Shown piece after piece: positions 1 through 11,972 of a DNA stretch of 64,000 nucleotides. Both the position numbers and the translations under genes were made by a program. Location of the stretch: the NCBI GenBank assembly GCA_963932145.1, contig OZ010595.1, positions 77,583,252-77,647,251 of the forward strand, given 5' to 3'. The number at the start of each line of letters is the position of its first letter. Position 1 is the stretch's first letter. A model generated the notes under the pieces. That model was not told the DNA's origin. It searched no databases and worked only from the letters and a program-made list of their open reading frames with translations. The stretch comes from Acanthosepion lycidas. Its lineage: Eukaryota; Mollusca; Cephalopoda; Sepiida; Sepiidae.

Positions 1-470
1 ACTCACCTTCGACGATTTTTCTCGATCGACCAGATGTTAATATATATATTATATTTAAGTATTATACATAAATTTTTAATATATATGTATTTACACATAC
101 ACACACACACACATATATATATATATATGTAAAGTTGTAACTTCTACTAGGCTTTTGGAGATAAACCCTCATAACCATATATATTTTGAAGCTACATTAC
201 CCAGGGTACTTGAATAAGTATATTTTATTTTGATCAAAGGGGGTCCCCTGGGGTGGCACAACCTTCCCCTCCTACTGAAAGTTTTTTTTTTCCATTTGAT
301 ATAAAGGAAATTTAAATTTAAACAAGGGTATGATCCCCAGGGTACTTGGATAAGTATATTTCATTTTGATCGAAGGGGGTCACCCCACTGATTTTTTCCC
401 TTTGATTTAAATTAATTTTAAATTTGAACAAAGGAATGACTCCTATCAAAAATATAGAAGGAGAAAGCCA
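1..470. repeat. Two-copy tandem duplication, 136 bp period
   Basis: CCAGGGTACTTG with the following ~45 bp occurs at 201 and again at 337 with the same downstream text (AGTATATTT, TTTTGATC, AGGGGGTC), giving a 136 bp period and roughly 85-90 % identity by eye. It is preceded by (CA)n/(TA)n at about 95-127. No gene is seen. Confidence 0.7.
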
Positions 471-563
471 GAAGATGGAGGTCATATCAGCAAGAGCATT
501 GAGTAATATTGAAATGTATCATTTTTCTCCACAACTTATAGCAATGATTTAAAATCAATCATC

Positions 564-1290
<727 letters not shown>

Positions 1291-1308
1291 CCTCCTTATC
1301 TATTACAG
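1291..1308 (+). other. Splice acceptor before the coding start
   Basis: A pyrimidine-rich run followed by ACAG|GT at 1305-1310 fits a 3' splice site. It implies a non-coding first exon upstream, probably beyond 920, but no donor or promoter could be singled out. Confidence 0.45.
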
Positions 1309-1422
1309 GTTATGATACGAAATCTTGATTTAAATACCTTGAAGAGTGGATGAGAACCACTCATGGAAATATCGAGGACACCAGTGACAAAAGCTGGACA
1401 AAGGATGTCACCATGAACAGCT
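1309..1422 (+). promoter_or_regulatory. 5' UTR part of exon with upstream ORFs
   Basis: A pyrimidine-rich tract (CCTCCTTATCTATTACAG) ends in AG at 1307-1308, so an exon probably starts at 1309 and this segment is untranslated leader. It holds several short upstream ORFs. One at 1312-1353 encodes 13 residues. One at 1350-1430 encodes 26 residues and overlaps the main start. One at 1363-1416 encodes 17 residues, and its TGA at 1414-1416 is in frame with the main ORF, which rules out an in-frame start farther upstream and supports ATG 1423. An ATG at 1405 opens a three-codon ORF ending at the same TGA. Such leaders often reduce translation; that is inference here. Confidence 0.5.
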
Positions 1423-3090
1423 ATGTCTGATTCGCGCGCACTTCAGCTGAATCTTCTGGAGTCTTTAGTACACAGTAACAATGACGACGACGAGTTTCAG
1501 AGTGTAAGTAGCAGCATTGGAGAGGATAAAGACACGTATAGAGTCTTGGATGAAGCCTTAATTGGCTCCAGTTACTTGTATGAACCAGAGACTATCAACA
1601 AAATCAACCAAGAAAGGGGCTTGGTTGAATTTCCAGAGCACAGCCAAGACAAACAAAATTGGCCCCTTATAGATAATCGTGAATCAGCTACACTCGTTAA
1701 TTCTTTATTATCTGAAAGAACAACGGAAAGTGTTGATAGTAAAATGCTTGAAGCGATGGAGGTGCTCCCTGTTCGAGAAATAGAAGAATTGCGAAAGGAA
1801 AGAAGTTATCAGTTGGAAATGAAAAAACGCATAAACGATGACTTACGACGTGATGATAATTATTCGTTGCCGAGATTCTTCAACAACGACGATGACGACA
1901 ACACCAACAACCACGCCGATAGCGGAGACGATGAAGTGGGGCACCAAGCAAGCGATATTGACTTTAACAGAGGCAATCCGACAGTCCATGATGAATATGA
2001 ACAAGAGAATCTTTACGACTCTCTTGAAGCAGAACATCCAAACAGAACACAGGAATTCCGGACATTTCCTTCAAATTCACACCCTATGCAGCCAGTATTC
2101 AACGAGAATAATGACAATCTCGGACAGTTCTACCCCAAAAGCCCACAGAAAGAGTTGAAATCAACCGGTCCTGTTAAAGGAGATCATATGATATTCTCTC
2201 AAATGTGGTCTGATGAACAAGTATATCATGAAATTGAGAAAATGGCCAACGACTATAATAAAAACCAAAGCCTTTATATGGCAGATTTTGTCAACCAGGG
2301 AAATGAAAATGACATTCCTCCGCCATTTTTTGATTTTCAAGGATACAATTCGTCAGATTATGAACAAAGTCCGAGAGAGAAATTCTGGAACAATCTATCC
2401 AACAAACAACAACCACCAAAACAAAGCCCAATTTCGATAGACTTCATCCGGAAACCAAAAACAATTCCAAAAGCTTCTACCAATTACGTAGAATACAACA
2501 AAATAAATTACGGCAAAGTAAATCAAAACAAATCCTATATGGCTCGACACAATTTTCGGAAAGATATTTCTGATGGTTTTTCCAGAATACCTTCAGAACG
2601 AAAAGTCTATTCGGGCCGAAGCGAGCCGATTCTTGGGACAGAACAGAGTCCAATGTCTTTCATACAGAAACCATCATCTGCTGAAGAAATATGGAAAAAA
2701 CGATCAGCCAATTTGATTTATCAGATGGAAAAAAAACTCCCACCACCCCCAGGGAAACTCCAGAAATATAATAGTGACAGCCGGGTTAATTACCGTAATA
2801 CACGGCCCCATTATCTTCAGCCTCTAAAGTCAGATATGCAGCCGTCTGGAGCCTTGGTTCCGGTGGACCAAAGGTTAGGGATGTCCAGTCCCTCAGTAAT
2901 AGACTTGAAACCAATCAGCAAGGACTTTGTTATGGAAGACGGCCAACGTATTAGCGTGGACATTAGTCTGAAACTAATGTCTCCACCGTTATCTAGTCGA
3001 ATGTCAAAAGATGAAACGAATGGAGAAACATTTCTGCCATTACCGCCATTTTATGCGAAAGAGCAGGCTCATCAAGCAACGAATTTGAAG
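1423..3090 (+). CDS. JHY: JHY-like protein, first coding exon (residues 1-556)
   Basis: A 556-codon open exon, by far the longest open frame in the window. It starts at ATG 1423 after an in-frame stop at 1414 and ends at AAG|GTAAGG (donor at 3091). The sequence is hydrophilic and mostly disordered. It has a charged predicted helix around residues 118-143 (REIEELRKERS...), an Asp/Asn-rich stretch near 155-172, and a proline run (LPPPPGKL) near 439-446. There are no membrane segments or signal peptide. Reading on past the donor gives 23 intron-like residues and a stop at 3160-3162, so a short read-through isoform is possible but unlikely. Family N-termini are poorly conserved, so this exon is assigned mainly through its in-phase junction to the next one. 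Confidence 0.75.
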
Positions 3091-3369
3091 GTAAGGGATG
3101 CTTATTTTATTATTTTTTTTTTGATTTACACTCTTTTTGCTTCATCTCTGTCTCTCCTATAAGGCTTTTATATAAGAATGCTTTAACGAGTGAATGAGTC
3201 GAGCGACCAAGCGTATCAATTGTAATATAGTTTTTCGAAGCAGATTGAGCATTGTCTTTTTGACAGCTGAGAACGTCATTCATACAATGAAACATGAGAA
3301 AATCTACACAGTTATGCTTAAAGGATCACACGCACAAATATGTATTTTTGTTTGTGATTTTATAGGTAT

Positions 3370-3420
3370 TATGCACACACATACACACACGCACACACAC
3401 ACGCACACACGCACATGTAC
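3370..3420. repeat. (CA)n-rich tract
   Basis: Imperfect CA/CACG dinucleotide run in the first intron. Confidence 0.9.
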
Positions 3421-3554
3421 ATGTATGTGGAATTTTGTATATATAACTTATACCTGGTATTTGTCTATTTGACAAGACACCACACAGTGATGCGTGAAGA
3501 AGCGACACACGAAAACTACCAAAGAAACAGTGCATACCTATAAACACAACACTA

Positions 3555-3805
3555 TCAGCACACACACACACACACACACACATACACGCATAAGCACGAA
3601 CATACATTATCAACACGCACACACATTATCAACACACGCAGATACATTATCAAGAGACACACTCACATTATCAACATACACATATTATCATGAAATACAC
3701 ACACATTATCAAGAAACACACAGATACATTTATCAAGACACACACACACAGATAATCAATACACGCATGCACACATTTTCAAGACAAACACACATTTTCA
3801 AGACA
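3555..3805. repeat. (CA)n and ACACATTATCAA minisatellite
   Basis: A (CA)n run is followed by about nine imperfect copies of a 20-30 bp unit with core ACATTATCAA; the last copies mutate to ACATTTTCAAGAC. Confidence 0.8.
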
Positions 3806-3994
3806 AAGGGCAGAGTCTCGAAGAAGAAAGCGCTCAAAAGACATCAGACTTTGTGTTCGACTTTTTCCTGGAAGCCAGAAGAATCGCCCCGACTAGAATT
3901 TTTTTTATAAAAAGCTTAAAGAACTTTGGTTTTCATTAACCTAACTTTCATATGTCAGTCTCTCTCTCTCTTCTTCCATCCCTCTATCTTTCTT

Positions 3995-3995
<1 letters not shown>

Positions 3996-4047
<52 letters not shown>
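3996..4047. repeat. (TA)n microsatellite
   Basis: About 50 bp of pure TA next to a CT-rich segment (3957-3995). Confidence 0.95.
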
Positions 4048-4169
4048 CGTTCAAACATAAATTGCTGCTTAGTGTTGACCTCATTTTTCCACATATATTT
4101 GCATACACACTATCTCTGATATTGAGTACTTTTATCCATAAATATAGCATAACTTAAAACTATTTTTGT

Positions 4170-4515
4170 TTGTTCCTTTAGTGGCATATCAACGTCTTAT
4201 GGGCCATTTAATGCCGAAATTATATTTTCTTGTGAACATTAGTAATTTATTTTACAAAAATATTTGGCTGGCAATATTTTTTTCTTACAGATATATATTC
4301 CTAGTAATTTTTATTTATTTTTATTCTTTTATAAATTTGTATTGCTGGTAATTTTTTTTCTTATGAGAATGTATTGCTGGTATTTTTACTATATTTTTTT
4401 TTATACTTTTGCGTTTTGCTCAGAACTGGGACTCTAACAGGTGTGAGCACCTACGGTCAAGGCTGATCTTGAAACTACAGCAGTTAAGAGGTGGTTGAAC
4501 GATTCTCAAAACCTT
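4170..4515 (+). repeat. Dispersed repeat A (GCTGGTAAT family), degraded copy
   Basis: Family recognised by comparing copies in this window (4170, 16440, 21790, 37625, 38545, 49055, 62140). A head GGCATATCAAC...TTTAATGCC is followed by several T-rich units ending TTGCTGGTAAT, then a tail GGACCT...CAGCAATTAAGAGGTGGTT. This copy is the most diverged. No coding potential; no terminal structure was found. Confidence 0.65.
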
Positions 4516-4525
4516 ACTGTCAAAT

Positions 4526-4563
4526 ATTATTAAGTTTCCTAAAAAAATAGGAAACTTAATAAT
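4526..4563. repeat. Perfect 16-bp-arm hairpin
   Basis: Arms 4526-4541 and 4548-4563 are perfect reverse complements around an A6 loop. It sits at the end of repeat A copy 4170-4515. Confidence 0.85.
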
Positions 4564-4757
4564 AAGTAGCTTTTCATGTAGACACAGGAGATATGGGTCA
4601 TTTACAAATCCTCGTGTTTTTCTTGTTTTTTTTTTGTTGTTTTTTTGTAAGTCAAAAGTAAATCCTTTTCATTAAAAGTTACCTAACATTGACTGACAAG
4701 GGGACAAAAAAATTTAATGTCCCGAAATATAGAAATTTCCGTATCACAATGTAAAAT

Positions 4758-4952
4758 CTCTCTCTCTCTCTCTGTCTCTCTCTGTCTCTGTCTCTTTCTC
4801 TGTCTCTGTCTCTCTGTCTGTCTCTGTCTGTCTGTCTCTCTCTGTCTCTCTCTCTCTGTGTCTCTGTCTCTGTCTCTCTCTGTCTCTGTCTGTCTCTGTC
4901 TCTCTGTCTCTGTCTCTCTGTCTCTGTATCTCTGTGTGTGTCTCTCTCTCTG

Positions 4953-5001
<49 letters not shown>
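4758..5001. repeat. (TCTCTG)-type pyrimidine tract and (TA)n
   Basis: About 210 bp of TCTC/TCTG repeats on the + strand, then about 30 bp of TA. A long strand-asymmetric purine/pyrimidine tract. Confidence 0.95.
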
Positions 5002-5005
<4 letters not shown>

Positions 5006-5016
5006 GGGAAAATATA

Positions 5017-5296
5017 CAGTGGTGTTCGATAAAAGTGACTCACCTGATTTTTTTTACTAAAAATATTTTTTGTCTATTATTTTGGGGGTTAAATAAAATA
5101 ATTTCCCTAAATCTCATTTATATCCAAAATTATAATTATCAATACAATACCTTAGGATAAGTAAACTTTTTTACTAGGTGGTCGCGAAGGGGTCTTTATA
5201 TTAGTATGATTCAAAATTAGTTTCACCCCAAAAACAATAGGCGAAAAAATGTTTAGGTAAAAAAATCAGGTAAATAACTTTTATCGAAAAGCACTA
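5017..5296. mobile_element. Tc1-derived MITE (internally deleted)
   Basis: Starts TA|CAGTGGTGTTCGATAAAAG and ends in the inverted form (TTTATCGAAAAGCACTA|TA). The ends match those of the larger Tc1-like element at 27779-29491 over most of their length, including GGGGTCTTTATATTAGTA and CCCCAAAAACAATAG. No transposase remains. It is about 280 bp, flanked by TA dinucleotides, and sits just after a (TA)n tract. Confidence 0.85.
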
Positions 5297-5300
5297 TAGT

Positions 5301-5356
5301 TCTAATTTAATAGATCATTATTTATTAGTCTAAAAATAATAATCTATTAAATTAGA
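5301..5356. repeat. Inverted repeat with ~27 bp arms
   Basis: Arms 5301-5328 and 5331-5356 (CTAATTTAATAGAT... and its complement) are about 90 % complementary with a loop of a few bases, directly beside the MITE's right end. Confidence 0.75.
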
Positions 5357-6090
5357 GGAATGAAATAACTGTAATATGTAGACATTGTATAATGTTTACT
5401 TTAAAATATAGATAATAGAATTTTTCATAAAAATCTATGTATTATAATTATATATTCATTATTTTATTATATATAATGGTATATATATAATATTTATTTA
5501 ATTCCTTATTTTTTCCTTTGACATGTATTAATGCCCATTGAATAAAATAAGTATTGCACTTTAGGTTGTAAATTATATATAAAAATTGATTTAATCATAC
5601 TAGAGTCCCCTTTAAGAGAGTTCTAAAGTATATACAAAAATCATTAAAAGAAAACAAACTAAAATTAACCTATTGTTATATATATCGGATTATTTCATGG
5701 TTTCTCAAAAGTATATTCTTAGTCGGATGTATGCTGTAGCGTCTTAATATGACAGTTCCTCGAGACATGTATGAATAACACACACACAAAATATAGGTTA
5801 GAGGTTACCTCTAACCTATATTTTAACGTTTCTGCTTTAGCTTTAACCTGTCTTATGGTTGGTCAACCGTGACACACTCATAAAATTTAGAAAACTTGAT
5901 TTGATTCCCCCTCCTTCTTAACTCTTTAATAAGCCACCGTACTGTTTTCTGTTTTCAAAAGTAAATCATATTCATGAAAAGTTACCTTACCTAACATTGC
6001 CTGATGACGCTTTAACATTAGATTGATAAACGTTTCCTATTTGTTCTTTGGCTTTTCATTATGTCGGATTCCAATCCATATTTAATCTGT
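5357..6090. other. Intron segment with one perfect palindrome
   Basis: AT-rich, no coding frame. A perfect 37-bp palindrome lies at 5788-5824. The segment 5975-6090 resembles the right half of the foldback element at 11826-11972 (shared GATTGATAAACGTTTCCT and the following ~70 bp). Confidence 0.5.
5788..5824. repeat. Perfect palindrome, 18-bp arms
   Basis: Arms 5788-5805 and 5807-5824 are exact reverse complements around a single T (5806). The core reads TTAGAGGTTACCTCTAA. It would extrude easily as a cruciform. Confidence 0.9.
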
Positions 6091-6102
6091 ATTTGATCCG
6101 AA

Positions 6103-6119
6103 TTCACACACACACACAC

Positions 6120-6213
<94 letters not shown>

Positions 6214-6249
6214 ATGTGTGTGTGAATATATATATATGTGTGTGTGTGT
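6103..6249. repeat. (CA)n/(TA)n/(TG)n compound microsatellite
   Basis: CA, TA and TG runs in an order that is itself nearly palindromic: CA runs on the left mirrored by TG runs on the right. Confidence 0.9.
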
Positions 6250-6414
6250 AATTTGAAACCTAAACTTTAATTAAGAAATATTACCCATCAAAAATAGCTA
6301 CACATTCAATTCATGAATCAGACTCAAACTGATAAAGATTTTACCTTAACAGTCATTAACAATATTAAAATATTACTTTTAGTAAACTTTTATTTTAAAA
6401 TTTTCCAAACCTCT

Positions 6415-6955
6415 TTCCCCGTTATCTGCTTTAGAAATTTCAGCTGTCTCTTTCTAATGTCTAATGCATGTCCGTTTCGTTTCCATTTTCTGTAAATCTT
6501 CGACGTTGCTCACATGTTCGGTTAATGGTATTCTCATCATCCTTCTGTAGAATCAAATTTATGTTGCTTCAAGTCTCTTTTTCATCTATATAAAGAATGT
6601 CCAGCATTCATGGCCATATAGGAGGATTGATATTACGTAACAATTCTGTACTAATTTCTTTGTTTCTAACGATCGTTTTTTGTTTCTTAGTACCTTACTT
6701 AGCTTTTGGAAGCATATTTAACTATCGCAATGGGCCTTTGGATATCCGTGTCGCACTTTCCATCGTCTGTTAAAACACTTCTCAGATATTTAAATTGTTG
6801 TACTTGTTTGATTTTGCTATCTCCAAATTGTATTTTGCATGTTGAGCTCTCTCTTTTGCTAACAACCATGCATTTCTTTTTCTTGTAACTGAGGGTTAGT
6901 CCTTTCTTCTCGCTCTCCTTCAGTGATTTTACACTCCGCAATTATTTCCACCAAT
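6415..6955 (-). pseudogene. LINE (non-LTR retrotransposon) RT C-terminal fragment
   Basis: On the - strand the conceptual protein contains FGDSKIKQVQQFKYL and SVLTDDGKCDTDIQ, the post-RT region of a LINE family seen many times in this window (compare 39015-39660, 44745-45235). Frameshifts and stops interrupt it. Dead copy. Confidence 0.8.
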
Positions 6956-7685
6956 GAAGCTGAGATACAAGGAGTATAATAACATTTTTGGAAGAGCCAT
7001 TTACAGATCTAAAAATAAAAATACACACTCCCTCCACAAGACTATATGTGCATCGTACAGATATTCTGCATAAGAACATTTTAAATGTACCGTAATATAT
7101 CTGACCACTTAATAAATAACAATCTGATCAGAAGAGTAAAGAATTCATTATGAAGAAGATGCATTGAAAGTGCGCTGATCTTAGAATTCTAAACGATTAA
7201 CCCAAGGTCAGACTCATACATAATATTACCGATCATCGCAAAAGCAATATCGGCGCACAATGCGGTATACGAGCTCACAGTAATAAAAAAAAAAAACAAA
7301 AAAAAAAAAACAAAAAAAAAAAAACACCGAGTTGGTTAATTTAAAATACAACATACATTAACAGCTTTAATACAAAATAAATAAATAAAGCACATTCTGG
7401 TTGTCAGATTTGATAAGATTTTTCCTTACTTTACTAAATAATCCCAACACACTTCTCTTAAACACAGCATTGTCTTTCATTCCGAGCTGAAGACGCCAAT
7501 TCACCACACGGAGGCGAAAAGAGTTGTCGTTAAAAAAAAAAAAAAAAAAAGTTCTAATTTTCCAATTAGAACAAACAGCTAAAAATTAAGCTTTTACCAC
7601 CATTGCCGATGCAATTTACTAGGCGGTCTACATTTCATAGATTGTCAGCTGCACAGGGGTCGCCTTGAACAGAACAATGCAAGAG
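6956..7685. other. Intron segment, A-rich runs
   Basis: No gene seen. A-rich interrupted runs at 7286-7324 and 7530-7549 could be old retroposon tails, but no body could be assigned. Confidence 0.4.
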
Positions 7686-7689
7686 TCGC

Positions 7690-7900
7690 GTGCCCTACCC
7701 CGAATCTATAATACGCCCCTCCCACCCTACTAAATCTCAAGTTTTATAATGTAGTATTCATATAAAATACAAATTTTATTGTAACCTAATCATGTACAGT
7801 AATGGATCATATGCAATGCAAGTGAACAATTCAACTAGAAAAATTAAGAATAAATACAGTGATTATTTATTGCCATATAATTATAATTTTGGTACAAGAA
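7690..7900. repeat. Dispersed repeat B, left part
   Basis: Matches 32575-32755 in order (CCCGAATCTA, ATAAAATACAAATTTTATTGTAAC, TCATATGCA, GACAATTCAA/GAACAATTCAA). Function and class unknown. Confidence 0.65.
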
Positions 7901-8118
7901 CAAAGGGGAAGTGGGATGAAGTTGTTCAACACTGATTATCCTTAACCTAAATAATCTGATTTTCGACCTATTCATTCATTACAAATTACTCTATTACCAC
8001 AAGAACTCATCCATCACTATTCGATTCAACACATACCATAATACCGCATATTCACAGTAATCCTACTAAAACACATATGACATAAAAATTTGATAATATA
8101 CAAACTGTCTTTTATTTT

Positions 8119-8120
<2 letters not shown>

Positions 8121-8193
<73 letters not shown>
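8121..8193. repeat. (TA)n microsatellite
   Basis: About 72 bp of pure TA. Confidence 0.95.
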
Positions 8194-8200
<7 letters not shown>

Positions 8201-8689
8201 AATGAGGTGGAAAATGTATAAACACAATCACACAAATAAAGTACAACCAAACATTCAAAATAAAAAAAAATAAAATATGTTAATAGGACCCGGCCACCCT
8301 ACAGAAAGTAAGAGTGGTCACTATTCTGCTGCTAAGCAGAATCAAGCATCTCACACAGTAGAGGTAAGGGAAGAACAAAATAAATTATAGAATGGCAAAG
8401 TCAAAGGCTGATTCAGTCAAGATTGGGGAGGTTGCGAATCTTGACCTGGATCATAACAAAAGAGATTGCTACATGTGGACTGTGAACAACAATTACTCAC
8501 ATTAACTCGGTAAAAAAAAAAATGTCTACCTTAACCAGGGTAAGGGTCTGTCAGGAAACCGCCTCGTTGTGTCAAAATGCGTCTAAAAATGAAAATCAAG
8601 GCTGGTCCATTCACGCGAATAAGGTTCGCAACTTTCATCCACCTTAAATACAATAAATCCGACATATCTAAATACAAATTAAAGACACC

Positions 8690-8690
<1 letters not shown>
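8194..8690. other. Intron segment without recognised features
   Basis: No coding frame. Text such as AGATTGGGGAGGTTGCGAATCTTGACC looks like part of a dispersed repeat, but no second copy was found in the window. Confidence 0.35.

Positions 8691-8691
<1 letters not shown>

Positions 8692-8753
<62 letters not shown>
8692..8753. repeat. (TA)n microsatellite, insertion site of a TIR element
   Basis: About 60 bp of TA directly abutting the left end of the 8754-10557 element. Confidence 0.95.
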
Positions 8754-8758
<5 letters not shown>

Positions 8759-10557
8759 GTTGGATATTGTGAGATTGTGACTCTAGGTTTCACGCTTTAG
8801 CGATCGTCAGACAAACTGAGTAATTTTTTAAAAAAATTTGGGTTTATGTAGATTGCGTGTATTGGTGTTATTGTGGAAGTGGTGGGGGAAATTTCGTCGT
8901 TTTTTCATCGTACTAACGCAAACATCGATGTATGCAGACACATATACATACTTGGTCGTTCGTCGGGACTCATACATATATAAACATATGTGGGCAGTTT
9001 CGGATATGACATATGTATGTATACGGGTGGTGTTGTGTCTATATATACGCATTTTTATGTTGAAATTTAAAGATTGGATGTGTGGCGGAAATGTCCCGTG
9101 AATGTCTCGTGAATATATACATGTCATATATTTTATTTTTCCGCTGAATAATATTTCCTCGCATGTATGTATATACGTGTGGTGAGGTTTGTGTGAAATT
9201 ATGATAGGTAAAAATTATTATTATTTATATTTATTTTTAAATTTTTGAAAAAAAATGGGGGTTTAATTGTTATATTTAAAGGTGGTTATTTGTTTGTTTT
9301 TGACTGTGTATATGTAACAGTTAGAAATTTGCAATCCTTATTGGTTATTTTGTATGGTGATGTTTCATATTTAATATGCTGGGTGGGAGGGTAGTTTAAT
9401 TTAATAATTATAGCAGGTCTATATGATATGATGTGATAGTAATGTTGCAAGGGATTGGAGACAATGATAATATAATTAGCTAATAGTTATTGTAAATTGG
9501 TAGAAATTGTAAATTGGTAGAAATGATTAGTAACGGTGGTGGGAGAATGATGAAATCATGAATGTAGTTATAGTGGTGGTAGCTAAAGAGTGGTCGTTGG
9601 TGTTTTATTTTATTTTATTTTGTTATATGTATTAATTTATTTTGGTATAAATCCTGATAATAGGTATTCTGTGTAAAATTATGGTAGTTGAAGATTGCTA
9701 TAATTTTTTAATTTTTAATTTTTAATTTACAAAAATATTATTGTTATTATATTAAAGCTCGCTATTTCCTTGTTTATTTGTGACTGTATATGTGGCTGGT
9801 AGAAATTTCAGTTTGTAATCCTTTATGGTGGTATTAAATATGCTTGGAGAGGGGGTAGTTTACGTTAATAATTATGGCAGGATTATATGGTAATGTTAGA
9901 TATGGTGTGATAGTAATATGTAAGGTGGATGGTGGCAATAATAATATAAGTGGTTAATATTTATTGTAAATTGTTAGTAGTGATTAGTAATGTTGGTGGG
10001 AGAATAATAAAACCTATAAATGTAATTATTGTGATGCTACCTTGAACTAAAGGGTGGTTGTTGGTGTTTTATTTTATTTTATATTCTATATTTATTTGTT
10101 TATTTTTATTTATTATGAACCCTGGTAATGGGTGTTTATTCTCATGGTTATATATGGAAATTATATCTGATCTTATTGTTTTAAGGTGTTAAATATCCTG
10201 GGGGAGTAATATGCGTTAAAGATTGTAGAGGATTTATAATAGTAGGTGTGATGTGTAAGTGATGGTGCTGGGTGTTGGTGGTAATGATAATATTATTAGT
10301 TAATAGTTATAGTAAAGTGGTAAAAGTGATTACTAATGGTGGTGCAATGATAATAATGATAGATGCAATTATTTTGATGGTTTGAAATTGAATTGTGATT
10401 GTTGGTGGTTTGTCTATTTTATCCGTTTGGTATGCATTCGGATAATAGGTACTTGTTCTCATGCCTACATTTTTTAAAAAAAAATTAATCAGTTTGTCTG
10501 ACGATCGCTAAAGCGTGAAACCCACGGTCACAAACTCACATCTATCCAACGAAATAT
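8754..10557. mobile_element. 1.8 kb non-autonomous TIR element
   Basis: Both ends share about 80 bp in inverted orientation: left 8754-8835, right about 10475-10557. They are almost perfect through GTTTCACGCTTTAGCGATCG and TCAGACAAACTGA. The + strand interior is unusually rich in T and G and contains three related ~0.46 kb blocks (about 9180-10470). No open frame resembles a transposase, so it is non-autonomous or a relic. A clear target-site duplication could not be read because the left flank is (TA)n. Confidence 0.8.
9180..10470. repeat. Three diverged tandem blocks inside the TIR element
   Basis: The same order of landmarks (TGTGACTGTATATGT-like, TTAATAATTATGGCAGG-like, GTGGTGGGAGAATGATGAAA-like, GTTGTTGGTGTTTTATTTTA-like) recurs with spacing about 464 bp between the first two blocks and about 341 bp to the shortened third. 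Confidence 0.75.
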
Positions 10558-10704
10558 GTTAGCTCTATCTCTGATATTGAGCACTTTCTAATAAGTACCG
10601 GGCATATAATATATAAATAATTATACATATATATATATTTATTTATATTTATATACACACACTTTTCACACATACACACACCCACACACATACATATATA
10701 TATA

Positions 10705-10918
10705 TATATAATTATTTATTTAAAAATATGATCCCAACGCTACATAAGAGTTCTCATGTTTCATGTTTTTGTTGGAACATATTTTTAAATAAATAATTAT
10801 ATTTATGCTCTACTTTTGTATCGAGCACTATTTTAAAAAAAAATAATAACAAAAATACTAAAGAACTTTGGATTATTTACCTAACGAGTTCTTTCCTATT
10901 TTCTATATATTTTTACAC
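10705..10918. repeat. Dispersed foldback repeat (copy 1)
   Basis: Contains TAATTATTTATTTAAAAATA and, about 80 bp on, its reverse complement. The outer sequence (AAGAACTTTGGATTATTTACC, GAGTTCTTTCCTATTTTCTA) is found inverted at 20466-20690. Confidence 0.7.
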
Positions 10919-10925
10919 ACACACA

Positions 10926-10996
<71 letters not shown>
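10926..10996. repeat. (TA)n microsatellite
   Basis: About 70 bp of pure TA. Confidence 0.95.
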
Positions 10997-10998
<2 letters not shown>

Positions 10999-11115
10999 TC
11001 TTAAATGAATCAACAATGTTTTGCGGCAATTTTAAGCATCAGTGTTGAATAATATTAGCACATTCAACATTATGGAAATAGTGAATTTTATACAGTGAGT
11101 TTTCGAGACTTAGAA
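10997..11115. repeat. Dispersed repeat B, right part
   Basis: CATCTTAAATGAATCAACAA through TTTTCGAGACTTAG matches 32787-32935, where it follows the left part of repeat B. Confidence 0.75.
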
Positions 11116-11334
11116 TAAACAAAACAAATTCAGAGCTATGGACGAAAAAAAAAAGACACTAGTATGACGTCAAAATCTGCGAATATTTTTCCTCCTTGTG
11201 CTTAGTTTAATCTGTAGCCTATATAAATATAGGTAGAAAAAAAGCACGTGTTGATAAGACATCAAGTCACAAAGCACCAGTCGGGAGGGTTCGGGGATAG
11301 TACGCACTTGCTCTGGCCTTGAACGAGGCTTGTT

Positions 11335-11391
<57 letters not shown>

Positions 11392-11395
11392 GACA
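11335..11395. repeat. (CT)n tract
   Basis: CT-rich run with a short CA end. Confidence 0.9.
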
Positions 11396-11825
11396 CAGCT
11401 CTTATCCGTTCGGAAGCGTATTAATCGACATCTGAAATCACTCTCTATTCTCTATAAACATTCAAAGAACATCGACGAAAGTCAATGGGTGCAATTATCC
11501 TGCATGTTGCAATTCGTCGACGCTCCTCTCCATCGTACGCACTTTCATTTTACGTAGCATTTTATTAAATACCTATCTGTTAGAAGACGAAATAAAATAT
11601 ATTGGCAGGAAGGTTCATTCTCTCATACCACAAACATCCGCTTCTGACGTCGTTGGCCAACATGAATTTAGTGCGTTTTATGATTTTGTACTATGCTAAG
11701 CGACGTAATATGGTAGGTCGCTTCATGATTACTAAATATATCTTGTAAAATAAGTCGTTAATATAGTGAGTTCGATTCACGGTGCATAGACTACACATCA
11801 ATGGGGATATTTAGAAAAGAAGACT

Positions 11826-11972
11826 ATGATAAATAAAGAACAAATAGGAAACGTTTATCGATCTGTTTCACTTTTTTCATCAGATTAAATTTCATTAAAG
11901 TTTCTCTGATGAAGCTTTAATAAAACGGAAACATGTTAGATTGATAAACGTTTCCTGATTGTTCTTTATCCT
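11826..11972. mobile_element. Short foldback element
   Basis: The left arm (AAAGAACAAATAGGAAACGT...) and right arm (...ACGTTTCCTGATTGTTCTTT) are inverted over about 33 bp. An inner CATCAGATTAAA.../...CTCTGATGAAGC pair adds a second stem. Class unknown. Confidence 0.75.

Noticed and set aside
1838-2158. 106-codon frame inside the first exon, other phase
   Set aside because: Shadow of the main coding frame; Met/Thr-rich from GATGAC repeats.
3091-3162. Extension of the first exon to a stop at 3160-3162
   Set aside because: Starts at a good GTAAGG donor and runs into a T-rich intron sequence; the joined model gives the conserved domain instead.
3326-3910. Overlapping open frames of 98-138 codons on both strands
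   Set aside because: They are translations of (CA)n and ACATTATCAA repeats (THTHTH, CVCVCV) and have no domain or splice context.
4526-4563. Bacterial-type terminator hairpin
   Set aside because: Animal nuclear DNA; hairpin has an A-rich loop, no T tail and no gene before it.
4717-5160. 147-codon + frame and 99-codon - frame
   Set aside because: Products of the TCTCTG/TA microsatellite (SLSLSV, RERETE).
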